26,761 nucleotides of DNA, taken from Oceanospirillaceae bacterium (GTDB taxonomy: Bacteria > Pseudomonadota > Gammaproteobacteria > Pseudomonadales > Balneatricaceae). Shown here one piece after another: positions 1 to 7,356 of the stretch. The first letter of the stretch is position 1; each line of letters starts with the position of its first letter. Position numbers and translations under genes: made by a program. Under the pieces are notes generated by a model. The model did not search any database. It worked only from the letters and a program-made list of their open reading frames with translations, and was not told the origin of the DNA. The DNA lies in NCBI GenBank assembly GCA_003523085.1, contig DPHD01000055.1:6711-33471 (forward strand), given 5' to 3'.

Positions 1-1104
1 TATCCACTGGTTTAAGTCTGCTAGCCAGCCACCCACCAAGATCAGCACAAAGGTGAAGCTAAAACCGATCAAGGTCATGCCTGCAGTGAGGCGAGTTACG
101 GCATTACCTTTGGCAATGCTAGGCGGCAAACTCATGAGCAAAATCAATTTCACGGTAGAGGCACAGCCCACACACAAAACCGACACCCACGAGGCCCAAC
201 CTTGCAGAAACACAAACCCAAGCATACCCAGCAGAGAAACTAGTGCAGACACCGCTACGGGAGTCCTCAACCCAACCCATGCTGGGGCTGATAGCACAAT
301 AAAGGAGGCTAGCAAGGGCATTGAATTGAACCCCAAAATGAGCCATTTTAAGGCATATTCTTCGCCCCTAGCCCGCAAAAAAGTGCCGGCGTAGGCATTG
401 GTTACGACGAAGCCAACGATGGAAGCCGTTAACAACAGGCTGAGTTGCCATATGTGCTTGTCGGTCAAATTAGGTAGTGCTTGAGCAGACGACGAATTTT
501 TCATTGATGCCTGATCAGACTGAGTTTCGGTTGTGGGTATGCGTACGACGGCTACCAGCGCGGCGATCACAATCACGGGGACCGACCACAGCCCCAAGGC
601 CACACGCCAATTGTGGTCGGCTAATGGCATGATGATCGGCAGAGTAAAACCAGCACCCATCATTTCGCCCATCATCATGCCATTGATATATACCGCACTC
701 GCTAAGCCCACATGTGCGGGGGTCCACACGGTGGTGGCTTTTGGAAGCGCGGTCTGAAATAACGCCACACCAGCGCCCATAATTACCGACACGATAAACA
801 ACATGAGGCTGGAGGGAACGATGCCCCGAGCTATTGATGCCATGGCCATAATTAATAGGCCACTAACAATCACCGTTTTTAGGCTAAACCGAGAGATAAA
901 CCATGCGGCTGGAATAGCACCAAAAGCAACGGCGATCATAGGCAAGGTCGTCAAAGCGCCAGTACCGGCCTCACCCAAACCGAATGCGTCGGCAATTTGA
1001 GTGGCTAACGGTGGTGCCGCTAATATAGGCACTCTTAGTGTCCAACCTATCAACCATAAAAGGCAAAGTATTAAAGTAGGCTTATTTGAAGTGGGAGAAA
1101 ACAT
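1..1104 (-). CDS. MFS permease, cyanate transporter (CynX/NimT)-like, 3' end outside window
   Basis: Starting at the ATG at 1104 the minus frame stays open to the window edge (368 codons, no stop seen), so the C-terminus is missing. The translation is very hydrophobic, with about ten or more membrane segments. It opens MFSPTSNKPTLILCLLWLIG and continues with a first helix ending RVPILAAPPL and a GALTTLPMIAVAFGAIPA segment. This resembles the CynX/NimT branch of the major facilitator superfamily, which moves cyanate, 2-nitroimidazole or similar small molecules across the inner membrane. A charged cytoplasmic loop (VRIPTTETQSDQASMKN) separates the two six-helix halves. The gene follows the GNAT gene on the same strand after an 85-bp gap. 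Family assignment is fairly secure; the substrate is unknown, and no cyanase gene lies nearby. Confidence 0.8.
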   Translation of the reverse strand, partial: MFSPTSNKPTLILCLLWLIGWTLRVPILAAPPLATQIADAFGLGEAGTGALTTLPMIAVAFGAIPAAWFISRFSLKTVIVSGLLIMAMASIARGIVPSSLMLFIVSVIMGAGVALFQTALPKATTVWTPAHVGLASAVYINGMMMGEMMGAGFTLPIIMPLADHNWRVALGLWSVPVIVIAALVAVVRIPTTETQSDQASMKNSSSAQALPNLTDKHIWQLSLLLTASIVGFVVTNAYAGTFLRARGEEYALKWLILGFNSMPLLASFIVLSAPAWVGLRTPVAVSALVSLLGMLGFVFLQGWASWVSVLCVGCASTVKLILLMSLPPSIAKGNAVTRLTAGMTLIGFSFTFVLILVGGWLADLNQWI

Positions 1105-1189
1105 TCGTTGTACTCAGTTATATTAAGGTTTCACCGCCAGCGCTTAAGCTTAGGCATGCCGCGGGTAACGACCCCGCAGAAGAGGCCGC

Positions 1190-1690
1190 TTACGTATCCT
1201 CTTGGTCCTCCAGCCACTTATACATCACTATAGCATCAACATAACCCTTGTTCGGGTGTTTGAAGGCTTTGGGTAACCTACCTACAGTCTCAAACCCAAG
1301 TTTATGCCACAGCCTAACTGCGCCGTCGTTGCTCACGGCAACAAAGTTAAACTGCATGGCTTGGTAACCAAGGGACACGGCCATTTGTTGAGAATGTTGG
1401 CACATGATGGTGGCGAGTCCGCGCCCCCTTGCCTGTGGCGCAACCATATAACCACAATTACACACATGCTGGCCTGGGCCTTGTTGGTTGGTTTTTATGT
1501 AATAGGTGCCGAGTATTACCCCGTCTTCTTCAAACACAAAGGTTTTGCGTGGGGCTTCAAGCCATGTGATGTGGGCTTGTGCCTTAGTGGTGTCTTCTGC
1601 ATATCCATAGGTCTCGCCTGCGGCAACGATCGCGTGAAAAATGGGCCAGATGGCATCAAGGTCATCTGCAACGGCTTCGCGGATATTCAT
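1190..1690 (-). CDS. GNAT-family N-acetyltransferase
   Basis: A 166-residue protein of typical single-domain GNAT size. The acetyl-CoA-binding motif A is clear at about residues 78-100: GYMVAPQARGRGLATIM, containing the R-G-R-G-L pyrophosphate loop. It is followed by a VAVSNDGAVRLWHKLGFE segment, the usual motif B region. The N-terminal part (TYGYAEDTTKAQAHITWLEA) resembles the amino-acid/phosphinothricin-type acyltransferases (MnaT-like), which acetylate small amines, but the acceptor cannot be read from sequence. GAGG lies about ten bases before the ATG and supports this start. The MFS permease gene follows on the same strand, so the two may be co-transcribed; an enzyme-plus-exporter pairing is only a guess. 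Confidence 0.85.
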   Translation of the reverse strand: MNIREAVADDLDAIWPIFHAIVAAGETYGYAEDTTKAQAHITWLEAPRKTFVFEEDGVILGTYYIKTNQQGPGQHVCNCGYMVAPQARGRGLATIMCQHSQQMAVSLGYQAMQFNFVAVSNDGAVRLWHKLGFETVGRLPKAFKHPNKGYVDAIVMYKWLEDQEDT

Positions 1691-1813
1691 TGAGTTGATT
1701 CCTCGTTTATTGTTAGCTCACCTTAGACTTATCATGCAAGTTTACAACTGTCGCTTTCACCTGATCAAATATACAGGTAAAATTGATTGGACATTTTCCA
1801 GCGGACACATACT

Positions 1814-2545
1814 ATGGGCAGAGCCTACCAAAACAAAAAGTTAGACATCGCCAAAACATCCGACGCTAAAGCGAAGGTGTATAGCAAATACGGCCGTGAA
1901 ATTTACGTTGTGGCCAAAGCTGGTGGTGTGGAACCCGATGGTAACTTGTCACTGCGTTCGCTGATAGATAAAGCTAAAAAAGATCAGGTGCCAAGCCATG
2001 TGATCGAAAAGGCCTTAGATAAAGCCAAAGGTGGTGGTGGCGAAGACTACTCAACAGCGCGCTATGAAGGTTATGGCCCGGGCAGTTCTATGGTGATCGT
2101 AGATTGCCTTACGGACAACCCCAACCGTACTTTTGGTGACGTACGTCTGTGCTTCACTAAAACCAAGAGCAAAATTGGCACCTCCGGCAGTGTAGCCCAC
2201 ATGTTTGATCACAGTGCTATTTTCGTCTTTGCAGGTGATGACGAAGATGCCGTACTAGAAGCACTGATGGAAGCCGACGTCGATGTGACCGACGTTGAAT
2301 GTGAAGAGGGTATGGTTACGGTCTTCGCACCCAATACTGAGTACGGCAATACAAAGCAAGCCCTAATTGAAGCCTTAGGTAACGACAAAGGTGAATTTGA
2401 GTTTGAAGTGGATGAAATTCAATTCATCCCGCAAAACACTAGCCCCGTTACCGGTGACGACGCCGCAATGTTTGAAACCTTTTTAGACATGCTGACCGAC
2501 CTGGATGACGTGCAAAACGTGTATCACAACGCCGAGCTAGGCTAA
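1814..2545 (+). CDS. YebC/PmpR family protein, YeeN-like subgroup
   Basis: A 243-residue member of the YebC/TACO1 family. The start is placed at the ATG at 1814 because the family begins MGRAYQNKK; the frame opens nine codons earlier but that extension is not conserved. Family features are the KVYSKYGREIYVVAK N-terminus, the IDKAKKDQVPSHVIEKALDKAKGGG segment, RYEGYGPG, DNPNRT, and the C-terminal DDVQNVYHNAEL. Family members have been described as transcription regulators and, more recently, as ribosome-associated factors that relieve stalling at proline-rich stretches. The wording of the N-terminus matches the Vibrio/Shewanella-type paralogue rather than the YebC normally found next to ruvC. 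It is monocistronic between oppositely oriented neighbours, and its stop lies only 7 bp from the end of the converging racemase gene. Confidence 0.9.
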   Translation: MGRAYQNKKLDIAKTSDAKAKVYSKYGREIYVVAKAGGVEPDGNLSLRSLIDKAKKDQVPSHVIEKALDKAKGGGGEDYSTARYEGYGPGSSMVIVDCLTDNPNRTFGDVRLCFTKTKSKIGTSGSVAHMFDHSAIFVFAGDDEDAVLEALMEADVDVTDVECEEGMVTVFAPNTEYGNTKQALIEALGNDKGEFEFEVDEIQFIPQNTSPVTGDDAAMFETFLDMLTDLDDVQNVYHNAELG

Positions 2546-2552
2546 ATACCGC

Positions 2553-3251
2553 CTAAATCTGGTCTAATGCTGCCACCACCGCGCTTTGAGCGTGAATGGC
2601 GGTGGTGTCATACAGCGGCACGGTGGTATCTTGCTGCTGTACCAGTAAAGTGATTTCTGTACAGCCTAAAATTACCGCCTGTGCGCCTTGGTCAAATAGG
2701 TCCTGGATCACCGCTAGGTACTTTTGTTTGGATTCTTGATTGATGTGGCCAAGGCACAGCTCTTGGTATATCACCTCATGCACCATGTGTTGTTGTGCCA
2801 CATTGGGCACCAGCACGTCTATACCAAACCCTTGGGTCAGCCTACCTTTGTAAAAGTCTTGCTGCATAGTAAACGCCGTACCTAGCAGTCCGACCTTGGT
2901 GACTCCATCGGCTAACAAATGCTTAGCTGTAGCGTCTGCAATGTGGACCATGGGAATGTTAACCACTGCTTGCACCTCGGCCGCCACCTTGTGCATGGTG
3001 TTAGTACAAATCAAAAACAGGTCGGCGCCACCGGCCTCCACTGCTTGGGCGGCCTTGGCCAAAATCATCGCAGTCTCAGCCCATTTGCCTTGCTGCTGCA
3101 GTTGCTCTATGTCATGAAAATCAACGCTATAGAGGCAAATTTTTGCACTGTGCAGCCCGCCTAAGGCTTGCTTAATACCTTGATTGATCGCGCTGTAATA
3201 AAGGCTGGTAGATTCCCAACTCATGCCCCCAATAAGGCCAATGGTTTTCAT
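2553..3251 (-). CDS. aspartate/glutamate racemase family protein (YgeA/RacX-like)
   Basis: A 232-residue protein beginning KTIGLIGGMSWEST, the nucleus of the Asp/Glu racemase superfamily. Cofactor-independent members interconvert L- and D-amino acids with two cysteines acting as acid and base. Both are present: Cys82 in CTNTMH and Cys197 in LGCTEI. Length and motifs fit YgeA/RacX broad-specificity racemases better than MurI glutamate racemase. It is the last gene of the dprA-to-racemase run, starting 3 bp after the GFA gene stop. No clear Shine-Dalgarno precedes its ATG, suggesting translational coupling. Its terminator is not obvious: the gap to the converging yebC-like gene is 7 bp and shows no hairpin. 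A role in D-amino-acid supply or turnover is inferred from family only. Confidence 0.87.
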   Translation of the reverse strand: MKTIGLIGGMSWESTSLYYSAINQGIKQALGGLHSAKICLYSVDFHDIEQLQQQGKWAETAMILAKAAQAVEAGGADLFLICTNTMHKVAAEVQAVVNIPMVHIADATAKHLLADGVTKVGLLGTAFTMQQDFYKGRLTQGFGIDVLVPNVAQQHMVHEVIYQELCLGHINQESKQKYLAVIQDLFDQGAQAVILGCTEITLLVQQQDTTVPLYDTTAIHAQSAVVAALDQI

Positions 3252-3254
3252 AAG

Positions 3255-3677
3255 CTAGGACCCCAGTAGATTAATGATGGCGCTGAGATCAGGCATGCTA
3301 TCAAATTGATGCCCCTGCGAAGGCATTGCTTGCCATGGGGCTTTGGATGCTAAATGTAGATGTAATACCACTTTAGATGTTACCGGGCCTTCTAGTAACC
3401 CAGCTGGAATCCAGTATTTTCCGGTACTTCCCAATGCATTGGGCACCGAGCAGCCACAGCCTTGGCAGTAATGAGAACTAAACCCCGTGTCTTTTTGGTA
3501 CGTGGAAATGGATGCTTGGCCTTTGAGCCAGCTAAAATTCGCCTTATCAACTAGGGTTGCAGTGTTGTGAGACCCGCCCGTTTGCTGCTGACACAAAGAG
3601 CAATAACACTGGTACAGACTGGGTAATTGACCAGCAATATCAAACTCAACTGCCCCACATAAACACTTACCCTTCAT
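3255..3677 (-). CDS. GFA-family (Gfa/CENP-V, Mss4-like) zinc-binding protein
   Basis: A 140-residue GFA-domain protein. Zinc ligands follow the family pattern: Cys5/Cys7 (KCLCGAVEF), Cys24/Cys26/Cys29 (QCYCSLC) and Cys71/Cys74 (HYCQGCGC, with an extra Cys76). The family takes its name from Paracoccus Gfa, reported to promote glutathione-formaldehyde adduct formation, but most members have no proven reaction and that activity should not be assumed here. The AAGGG ahead of the ATG overlaps the end of aroE, whose stop lies 5 bp upstream, so the gene belongs to the aroE operon. Nothing in the neighbourhood points to formaldehyde metabolism. Family call secure, function open. Confidence 0.87.
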   Translation of the reverse strand: MKGKCLCGAVEFDIAGQLPSLYQCYCSLCQQQTGGSHNTATLVDKANFSWLKGQASISTYQKDTGFSSHYCQGCGCSVPNALGSTGKYWIPAGLLEGPVTSKVVLHLHLASKAPWQAMPSQGHQFDSMPDLSAIINLLGS

Positions 3678-3682
3678 ACCAA

Positions 3683-4522
3683 TTAGCCCTTAAGTTCACG
3701 TCTCAACCCCAATAACACTTCTGCCGTAGGCGGCAACACCCCGCGCCATAGGTTAAAGGATTGGGCCGCTTGTTCTACCAACATACCTAAGCCGTCGTCC
3801 GCTGCCTTTGCGCCTTGGCTAAGTGCCCATGCATTAAATACGGTGGTTTGGGCGCTGTACATCATGTCGTAACATCGGCTGGTGCTATTGAGCAAGCCTT
3901 CGGGCAACGGTGGAAGGTCGCCCGCTAGACTGGCCGAGGTACCGTTAATGATCCAGTCGAATGGGCCCTGTAGTTGCGCCATGGGCACCGCTTCTATCGA
4001 GCCTAAATCAGTAAACGAAGCGGCAAGATCTAAGGCTTTGCTGTGGGTGCGGTTGGCAATGACTATCTGCGCTGGCAGCTGCGCCAAAATGGGTTGTAAT
4101 ACACCCCTCACCGCCCCGCCCGCGCCTAATACTAAGATACGCTGAGCCTTTAGCTCGCCACCAAGGTTGTGGCAAATGTCTCGCACTAAACCCATGCCAT
4201 CGGTATTGTCGGCCACTAGCTGGCCTTGTTCGTTGAGGTACAGCGTGTTGGCGGCCTCCGCCTTTTGTGCGGCGGGGCTCAGAATTTGTGCCATAGCAAA
4301 GGCCCGTTGCTTAAACGGCACGGTGACATTGAGGCCTTTGCCACCGGACTCAAAAAATGCCGTCACCGTGGCTTCAAAAACACCTTCGGCCACCAGCTGT
4401 GCTTGGTAGTTAAGGTTCTGTTTGGTGGCAGCGGCAAAGGCCCCGTGAATGTTAGGCGACTTGCTTTGTTGAATGGGGTTACCAAACACTCGGTATTGAT
4501 CAATCGAGGTTTCAGGGGTCAT
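3683..4522 (-). CDS. aroE: shikimate dehydrogenase (NADP+)
   Basis: AroE reduces 3-dehydroshikimate to shikimate with NADPH in the cytoplasmic pathway to aromatic amino acids and folate. At 279 residues it has normal length. The substrate-binding N-domain has FGNPIQQSKSPNIHG (residues 13-27), the catalytic Lys71 in NVTVPFKQRAF, Asn92 in AANTLY and Asp108 in DNTDG. The NADP-binding Rossmann loop GAGGAVRG lies at 133-140 with the NRT signature behind it. The C-terminal DGLGMLVEQAAQSF is the standard closing motif. The gene begins 3 bp after the hemF stop with a GGAG inside the hemF end, implying translational coupling. The hemF-aroE pair is conserved in Pseudomonas-type genomes. Confidence 0.96.
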   Translation of the reverse strand: MTPETSIDQYRVFGNPIQQSKSPNIHGAFAAATKQNLNYQAQLVAEGVFEATVTAFFESGGKGLNVTVPFKQRAFAMAQILSPAAQKAEAANTLYLNEQGQLVADNTDGMGLVRDICHNLGGELKAQRILVLGAGGAVRGVLQPILAQLPAQIVIANRTHSKALDLAASFTDLGSIEAVPMAQLQGPFDWIINGTSASLAGDLPPLPEGLLNSTSRCYDMMYSAQTTVFNAWALSQGAKAADDGLGMLVEQAAQSFNLWRGVLPPTAEVLLGLRRELKG

Positions 4523-4525
4523 GGC

Positions 4526-5455
4526 TCACTCCAACCCATCTTGAGCGGGTAGCCAGTCTTGAGCCGGTAAAAAGTCCCGACCTAAAACAGCTTCTTCTGA
4601 GTCTCCGGCAATTTGGTAGTCGTAACTCCAACGTACTTCGCTAGGCAATGACATCAAAATAGACTCGGTACGGCCTCCAGTTTGTAGGCCAAATAGAGTG
4701 CCACGATCATACACCAAATTAAATTCTACATAGCGTCCACGGCGGTGTAATTGGAAGTCACGCTGACGTTCGCCATAGGGCGTGTCTTTACGCCGCTCAA
4801 TAATGGGACCGTAAGCCTTAAGATAGCTGTCTCCCACACTTTGCATTATGGCAAACGCGGTTGCAAAATCTGGGTCATTTAGATCGTCAAAAAATAACCC
4901 GCCCACCCCTCGAGCTTCTTCACGATGTGGCAGATAGAAATATTCATCACACCACTTTTTAAGCCGAGGATACAACGCTTCACCAAACGGATCACATGCC
5001 GCTTTGGCCGTGGCATGCCAATGCTGGCAGTCTTCTTGGTTGCCATAGTAGGGCGTCAGGTCATAACCGCCACCAAACCACCAAACCGGGTCTTCGCCTT
5101 CTTTTTCAGCCACAAAAAACCTTACATTAGCGTGCGAAGTAGGCGCATAAGGGTTGCGGGGATGTATAACCAAAGACACACCCATAGCTTGAAAGCTACG
5201 ACCGGCCAACTCTGGCCGATGAGCCGTTGCAGAAGCCGGCATAGAGTCGCCCATCACATGGGAAAAGTTGACGCCGCCCTTTTCTATCACCGTGCCCCCT
5301 GCTAACACACGGCTAATGCCACCACCTCCCGCCTCGCGCTGCCATTCATCGGCGATAAATTGAGCCCCGCCATCCAACTCTTGCAGCGCGGCGCAAATAG
5401 TTTCTTGTAGGCCTAATAGGTATGTTTTGACTGCATTGATGTCGACGTTGGACAC
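4526..5455 (-). CDS. hemF: oxygen-dependent coproporphyrinogen III oxidase
   Basis: HemF uses molecular oxygen to decarboxylate two propionates of coproporphyrinogen III, giving protoporphyrinogen IX in haem synthesis. The 309-residue product carries the family signatures: VIHPRNPYAPTSHANVRFF, then WWFGGGYDLTPYYG, HREEARGVGGLFFDDLN, and near the end the ERRKDTPYGERQRDFQLHRR and YVEFNLVYDRGTLFGLQTGG segments. The start is a GTG at 5455, preceded by AGGA eight bases upstream; no ATG fits. It lies 23 bp after tsaC and 3 bp before aroE in the same operon. The enzyme's oxygen requirement indicates an organism capable of aerobic haem synthesis; an oxygen-independent HemN may exist elsewhere. Confidence 0.97.
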   Translation of the reverse strand: MSNVDINAVKTYLLGLQETICAALQELDGGAQFIADEWQREAGGGGISRVLAGGTVIEKGGVNFSHVMGDSMPASATAHRPELAGRSFQAMGVSLVIHPRNPYAPTSHANVRFFVAEKEGEDPVWWFGGGYDLTPYYGNQEDCQHWHATAKAACDPFGEALYPRLKKWCDEYFYLPHREEARGVGGLFFDDLNDPDFATAFAIMQSVGDSYLKAYGPIIERRKDTPYGERQRDFQLHRRGRYVEFNLVYDRGTLFGLQTGGRTESILMSLPSEVRWSYDYQIAGDSEEAVLGRDFLPAQDWLPAQDGLE

Positions 5456-5478
5456 TGGGTATTCCTTAACTATTACGG

Positions 5479-6045
5479 TTACGCAGGACGAATGATTCGG
5501 CCTGACACTAAATCTTTAACTTGGCTTGGCTGTTTGTTTTGGCCTAATGGGCCATTCAACACATAGTCGAGCTCGCCACCAAACCGTTGCTCGATATGCA
5601 ATCGACTCATGGCAGGGTTGCGGCCCGCCACATTCGCTGAAGTAGAGACAATAGGCCCTCCAAAGCTGTCGCACAACGCCTGCACCACTGGGTGTGCAGA
5701 AACCCGTATCGCTACACTAGTATGTTGGCCTTTGATCCACGGTGGTACCCATGACTCTGGGTCCGGCAATAACCAGGTCGTGGGGCCAGGCCAGGTCTGG
5801 CGCAATTGTTCTATCTGTGTGCTAGACAGGTGTTGCATGAGTGGCCGCAATTGGCTCCACTGCGACGCCACCAATATCAGCCCTTTGTGCATAGGCCGTT
5901 GTTTTAAATTGAGGATTCGAGCCACGGCCTGGTCGTCCCAGGGGTCACAGCCAAACCCCCACACGGCTTCTGTGGGATAGGCAATGACGCCGCCAAATGT
6001 TAGGTTTTGGGTGGCACACTGTAAATGCCAATAGCTCGGCTGCAT
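5479..6045 (-). CDS. tsaC: threonylcarbamoyl-AMP synthase (YrdC/TsaC)
   Basis: TsaC makes L-threonylcarbamoyl-AMP from threonine, bicarbonate and ATP, the first step of the t6A modification at position 37 of tRNAs reading ANN codons. The 188-residue single YrdC domain matches the short TsaC form, not the longer Sua5. Motifs seen are VIAYPTEAVWGFGCDP (residues 20-35), LNLKQRPMHKGLILVAS, the TWPGPTTW loop, IVSTSANVAGRNPA and the C-terminal QPSQVKDLVSGRIIRP. AGGA six bases upstream supports the ATG at 6045. It begins 17 bp after dprA and precedes hemF by 23 bp; the dprA-tsaC-hemF-aroE order is conserved in Pseudomonas relatives. Confidence 0.95.
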   Translation of the reverse strand: MQPSYWHLQCATQNLTFGGVIAYPTEAVWGFGCDPWDDQAVARILNLKQRPMHKGLILVASQWSQLRPLMQHLSSTQIEQLRQTWPGPTTWLLPDPESWVPPWIKGQHTSVAIRVSAHPVVQALCDSFGGPIVSTSANVAGRNPAMSRLHIEQRFGGELDYVLNGPLGQNKQPSQVKDLVSGRIIRPA

Positions 6046-6062
6046 GAGTATCCTGTCATTAG

Positions 6063-7193
6063 TTAATATACTTTTTCATAACCCGCACCGGTCGCCCGCA
6101 CGAGGCCCAACAACTCTAATTCGATGAGTTGAGCAGCCACCATATTATAGGGCTGCGCCAGCTGAGCGCAAAGTATATCAACTGGCACGGGGTCATAGCT
6201 AAAAAGGCGTAACAAAAATTGTAATTCTTCCGCTAGGTCTGCGCTGCTGGTAGCCGCCGCGGCTGGTTGATTGTCTGGCGCTTGATAGCGCTCTACTAGC
6301 GGCCGCAGCTGTAGCGCCAATTCGGTGATTATTTGCTGCGGCTGATCGACCAGTATAGCCCCCTCTCGAATCAATTGATGGCAGCCTTGGGCCTGGGTAT
6401 TATGTACACTAGATGGGATGGCAAACACCTCTCGGCCCTGCTCCATAGCCGCCTTGGCGGTAATCAACGAGCCACTTCTTAAGGCTGCTTCAACCACTAA
6501 CACACCCAAACTCAAACCACTAATGATGCCATTGCGTGCCGGAAACCGGTAGGCCAAAGGTTTAGCCATGAGCGGCCACGGTGAGACCAATAATCCCCCG
6601 CCATCTACAATGCGTTGGGCTAAGGCTTGGTGCCTAGCTGGGTAAATGTTACCTAGGCCTGCACCCAACACTGCCACCGTGTCACCCTGCACATCTAGGG
6701 TACCTTGGTGGCATGCGCCGTCAATGCCTAGGGCTAAGCCACTAACTATAGTGAGGCCGCTGCAGGCAAGGTAGCCAGCAAACTGCTTGGCCATGGCCAT
6801 GGCGCCAGCCGTTGCCGCACGAGCCCCAACCATGGCTATGGCAGGTTCGTTAAGCAATTGTGGGCGCCCGCAAAGCCATAAGAAAGCGGGCGCGTAATGC
6901 ATACAGTTGAGGCTATCTGGGTAGTCTAAATCGTCAAACAACAACAACTGTGCTCGGTGTTGTTGTAACCATAATAATTGTTTTTCCAAACTTTGCGGTA
7001 AGGGTTTTTGGGTTAATGTCGCCAGTGTTTGTTGTTGCTTTAGATTGAGTATTTGCGTCACTAAAGCAGTGTGCTGCTGTTCTAGTATGGTCGGCCCATG
7101 GCCTAACTGCTGTGCCAACAGCCGGCTCTGTTTAAAACTTAAGTTGAGTTCGGTTAACGCCAACCATGCTAAGTGATGATCATCCATAATCAT
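6063..7193 (-). CDS. dprA: DNA-processing protein DprA (Smf)
   Basis: DprA binds incoming single-stranded DNA and loads RecA during natural transformation; it is also widespread in bacteria not known to be competent. The 376-residue protein has an N-terminal helical SAM-like region, a Rossmann-fold core from about residue 115 (VGARAATAG, VSGLALGIDGACHQGTL, AVLGAGLGNIYP) and a C-terminal winged-helix DML1-type domain (about 315-376). Two positions look unusual: the family FPxRNRII motif reads FPARNGII, and the SE-P segment reads VSPWPL. The first ATG at 7193 has AAAGG almost touching it; a second ATG at 7187 has better spacing, so the start may be two codons later. First gene of the six-gene minus-strand operon. 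Confidence 0.93.
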   Translation of the reverse strand: MIMDDHHLAWLALTELNLSFKQSRLLAQQLGHGPTILEQQHTALVTQILNLKQQQTLATLTQKPLPQSLEKQLLWLQQHRAQLLLFDDLDYPDSLNCMHYAPAFLWLCGRPQLLNEPAIAMVGARAATAGAMAMAKQFAGYLACSGLTIVSGLALGIDGACHQGTLDVQGDTVAVLGAGLGNIYPARHQALAQRIVDGGGLLVSPWPLMAKPLAYRFPARNGIISGLSLGVLVVEAALRSGSLITAKAAMEQGREVFAIPSSVHNTQAQGCHQLIREGAILVDQPQQIITELALQLRPLVERYQAPDNQPAAAATSSADLAEELQFLLRLFSYDPVPVDILCAQLAQPYNMVAAQLIELELLGLVRATGAGYEKVY

Positions 7194-7272
7194 TGCCTTT
7201 CATTATCGCTACTATTTGCCATGTCATTTAACAACTAACCGACGACGGTACTCCATCCCCCCGAGCAGTTAG

Positions 7273-7322
7273 TGGTATAATTCTAGTCAATGAATCCGCT
7301 TTTTGCCTTAGCGGACTATAAT
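7273..7322 (+). promoter_or_regulatory. two tandem -10-like elements with an inverted repeat, upstream of def
   Basis: An extended -10 element TGGTATAAT lies at 7273-7281 and a second TATAAT at 7317-7322. Between them an inverted repeat, TCCGCT (7295-7300) and AGCGGA (7310-7315), with a 9-base loop, would fold at the start of a transcript from the first promoter and sits just before the second -10. No good -35 accompanies either, which an extended -10 tolerates. Probable promoter region of def-fmt-rsmB; whether the repeat is an operator, an attenuator or chance cannot be told by eye. Confidence 0.45.
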
Positions 7323-7356
7323 TTGCAACGTTTTACCCAATCGAACTGATATCACC

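Noticed and set aside
53..394. Open frame on the plus strand opposite the MFS permease
   Set aside because: The minus frame is open over all 368 codons with transporter-like hydrophobic segments; the plus frame has no recognisable domain.
1160..1176. GCGGG/CCCGC inverted repeat between the GNAT and MFS genes
   Set aside because: Five-base stem with a seven-base loop and no T tract on either strand; too weak to call a terminator.
1..1690. GNAT plus MFS permease as a resistance or defence island
   Set aside because: Both are common families, no mobile-element marks or compositional break are visible, and no further partner gene is in the window.
4226..4552. Plus-strand open frame opposite aroE
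   Set aside because: Shadow of the aroE codon pattern; low-complexity translation without family motifs and without a ribosome binding site.
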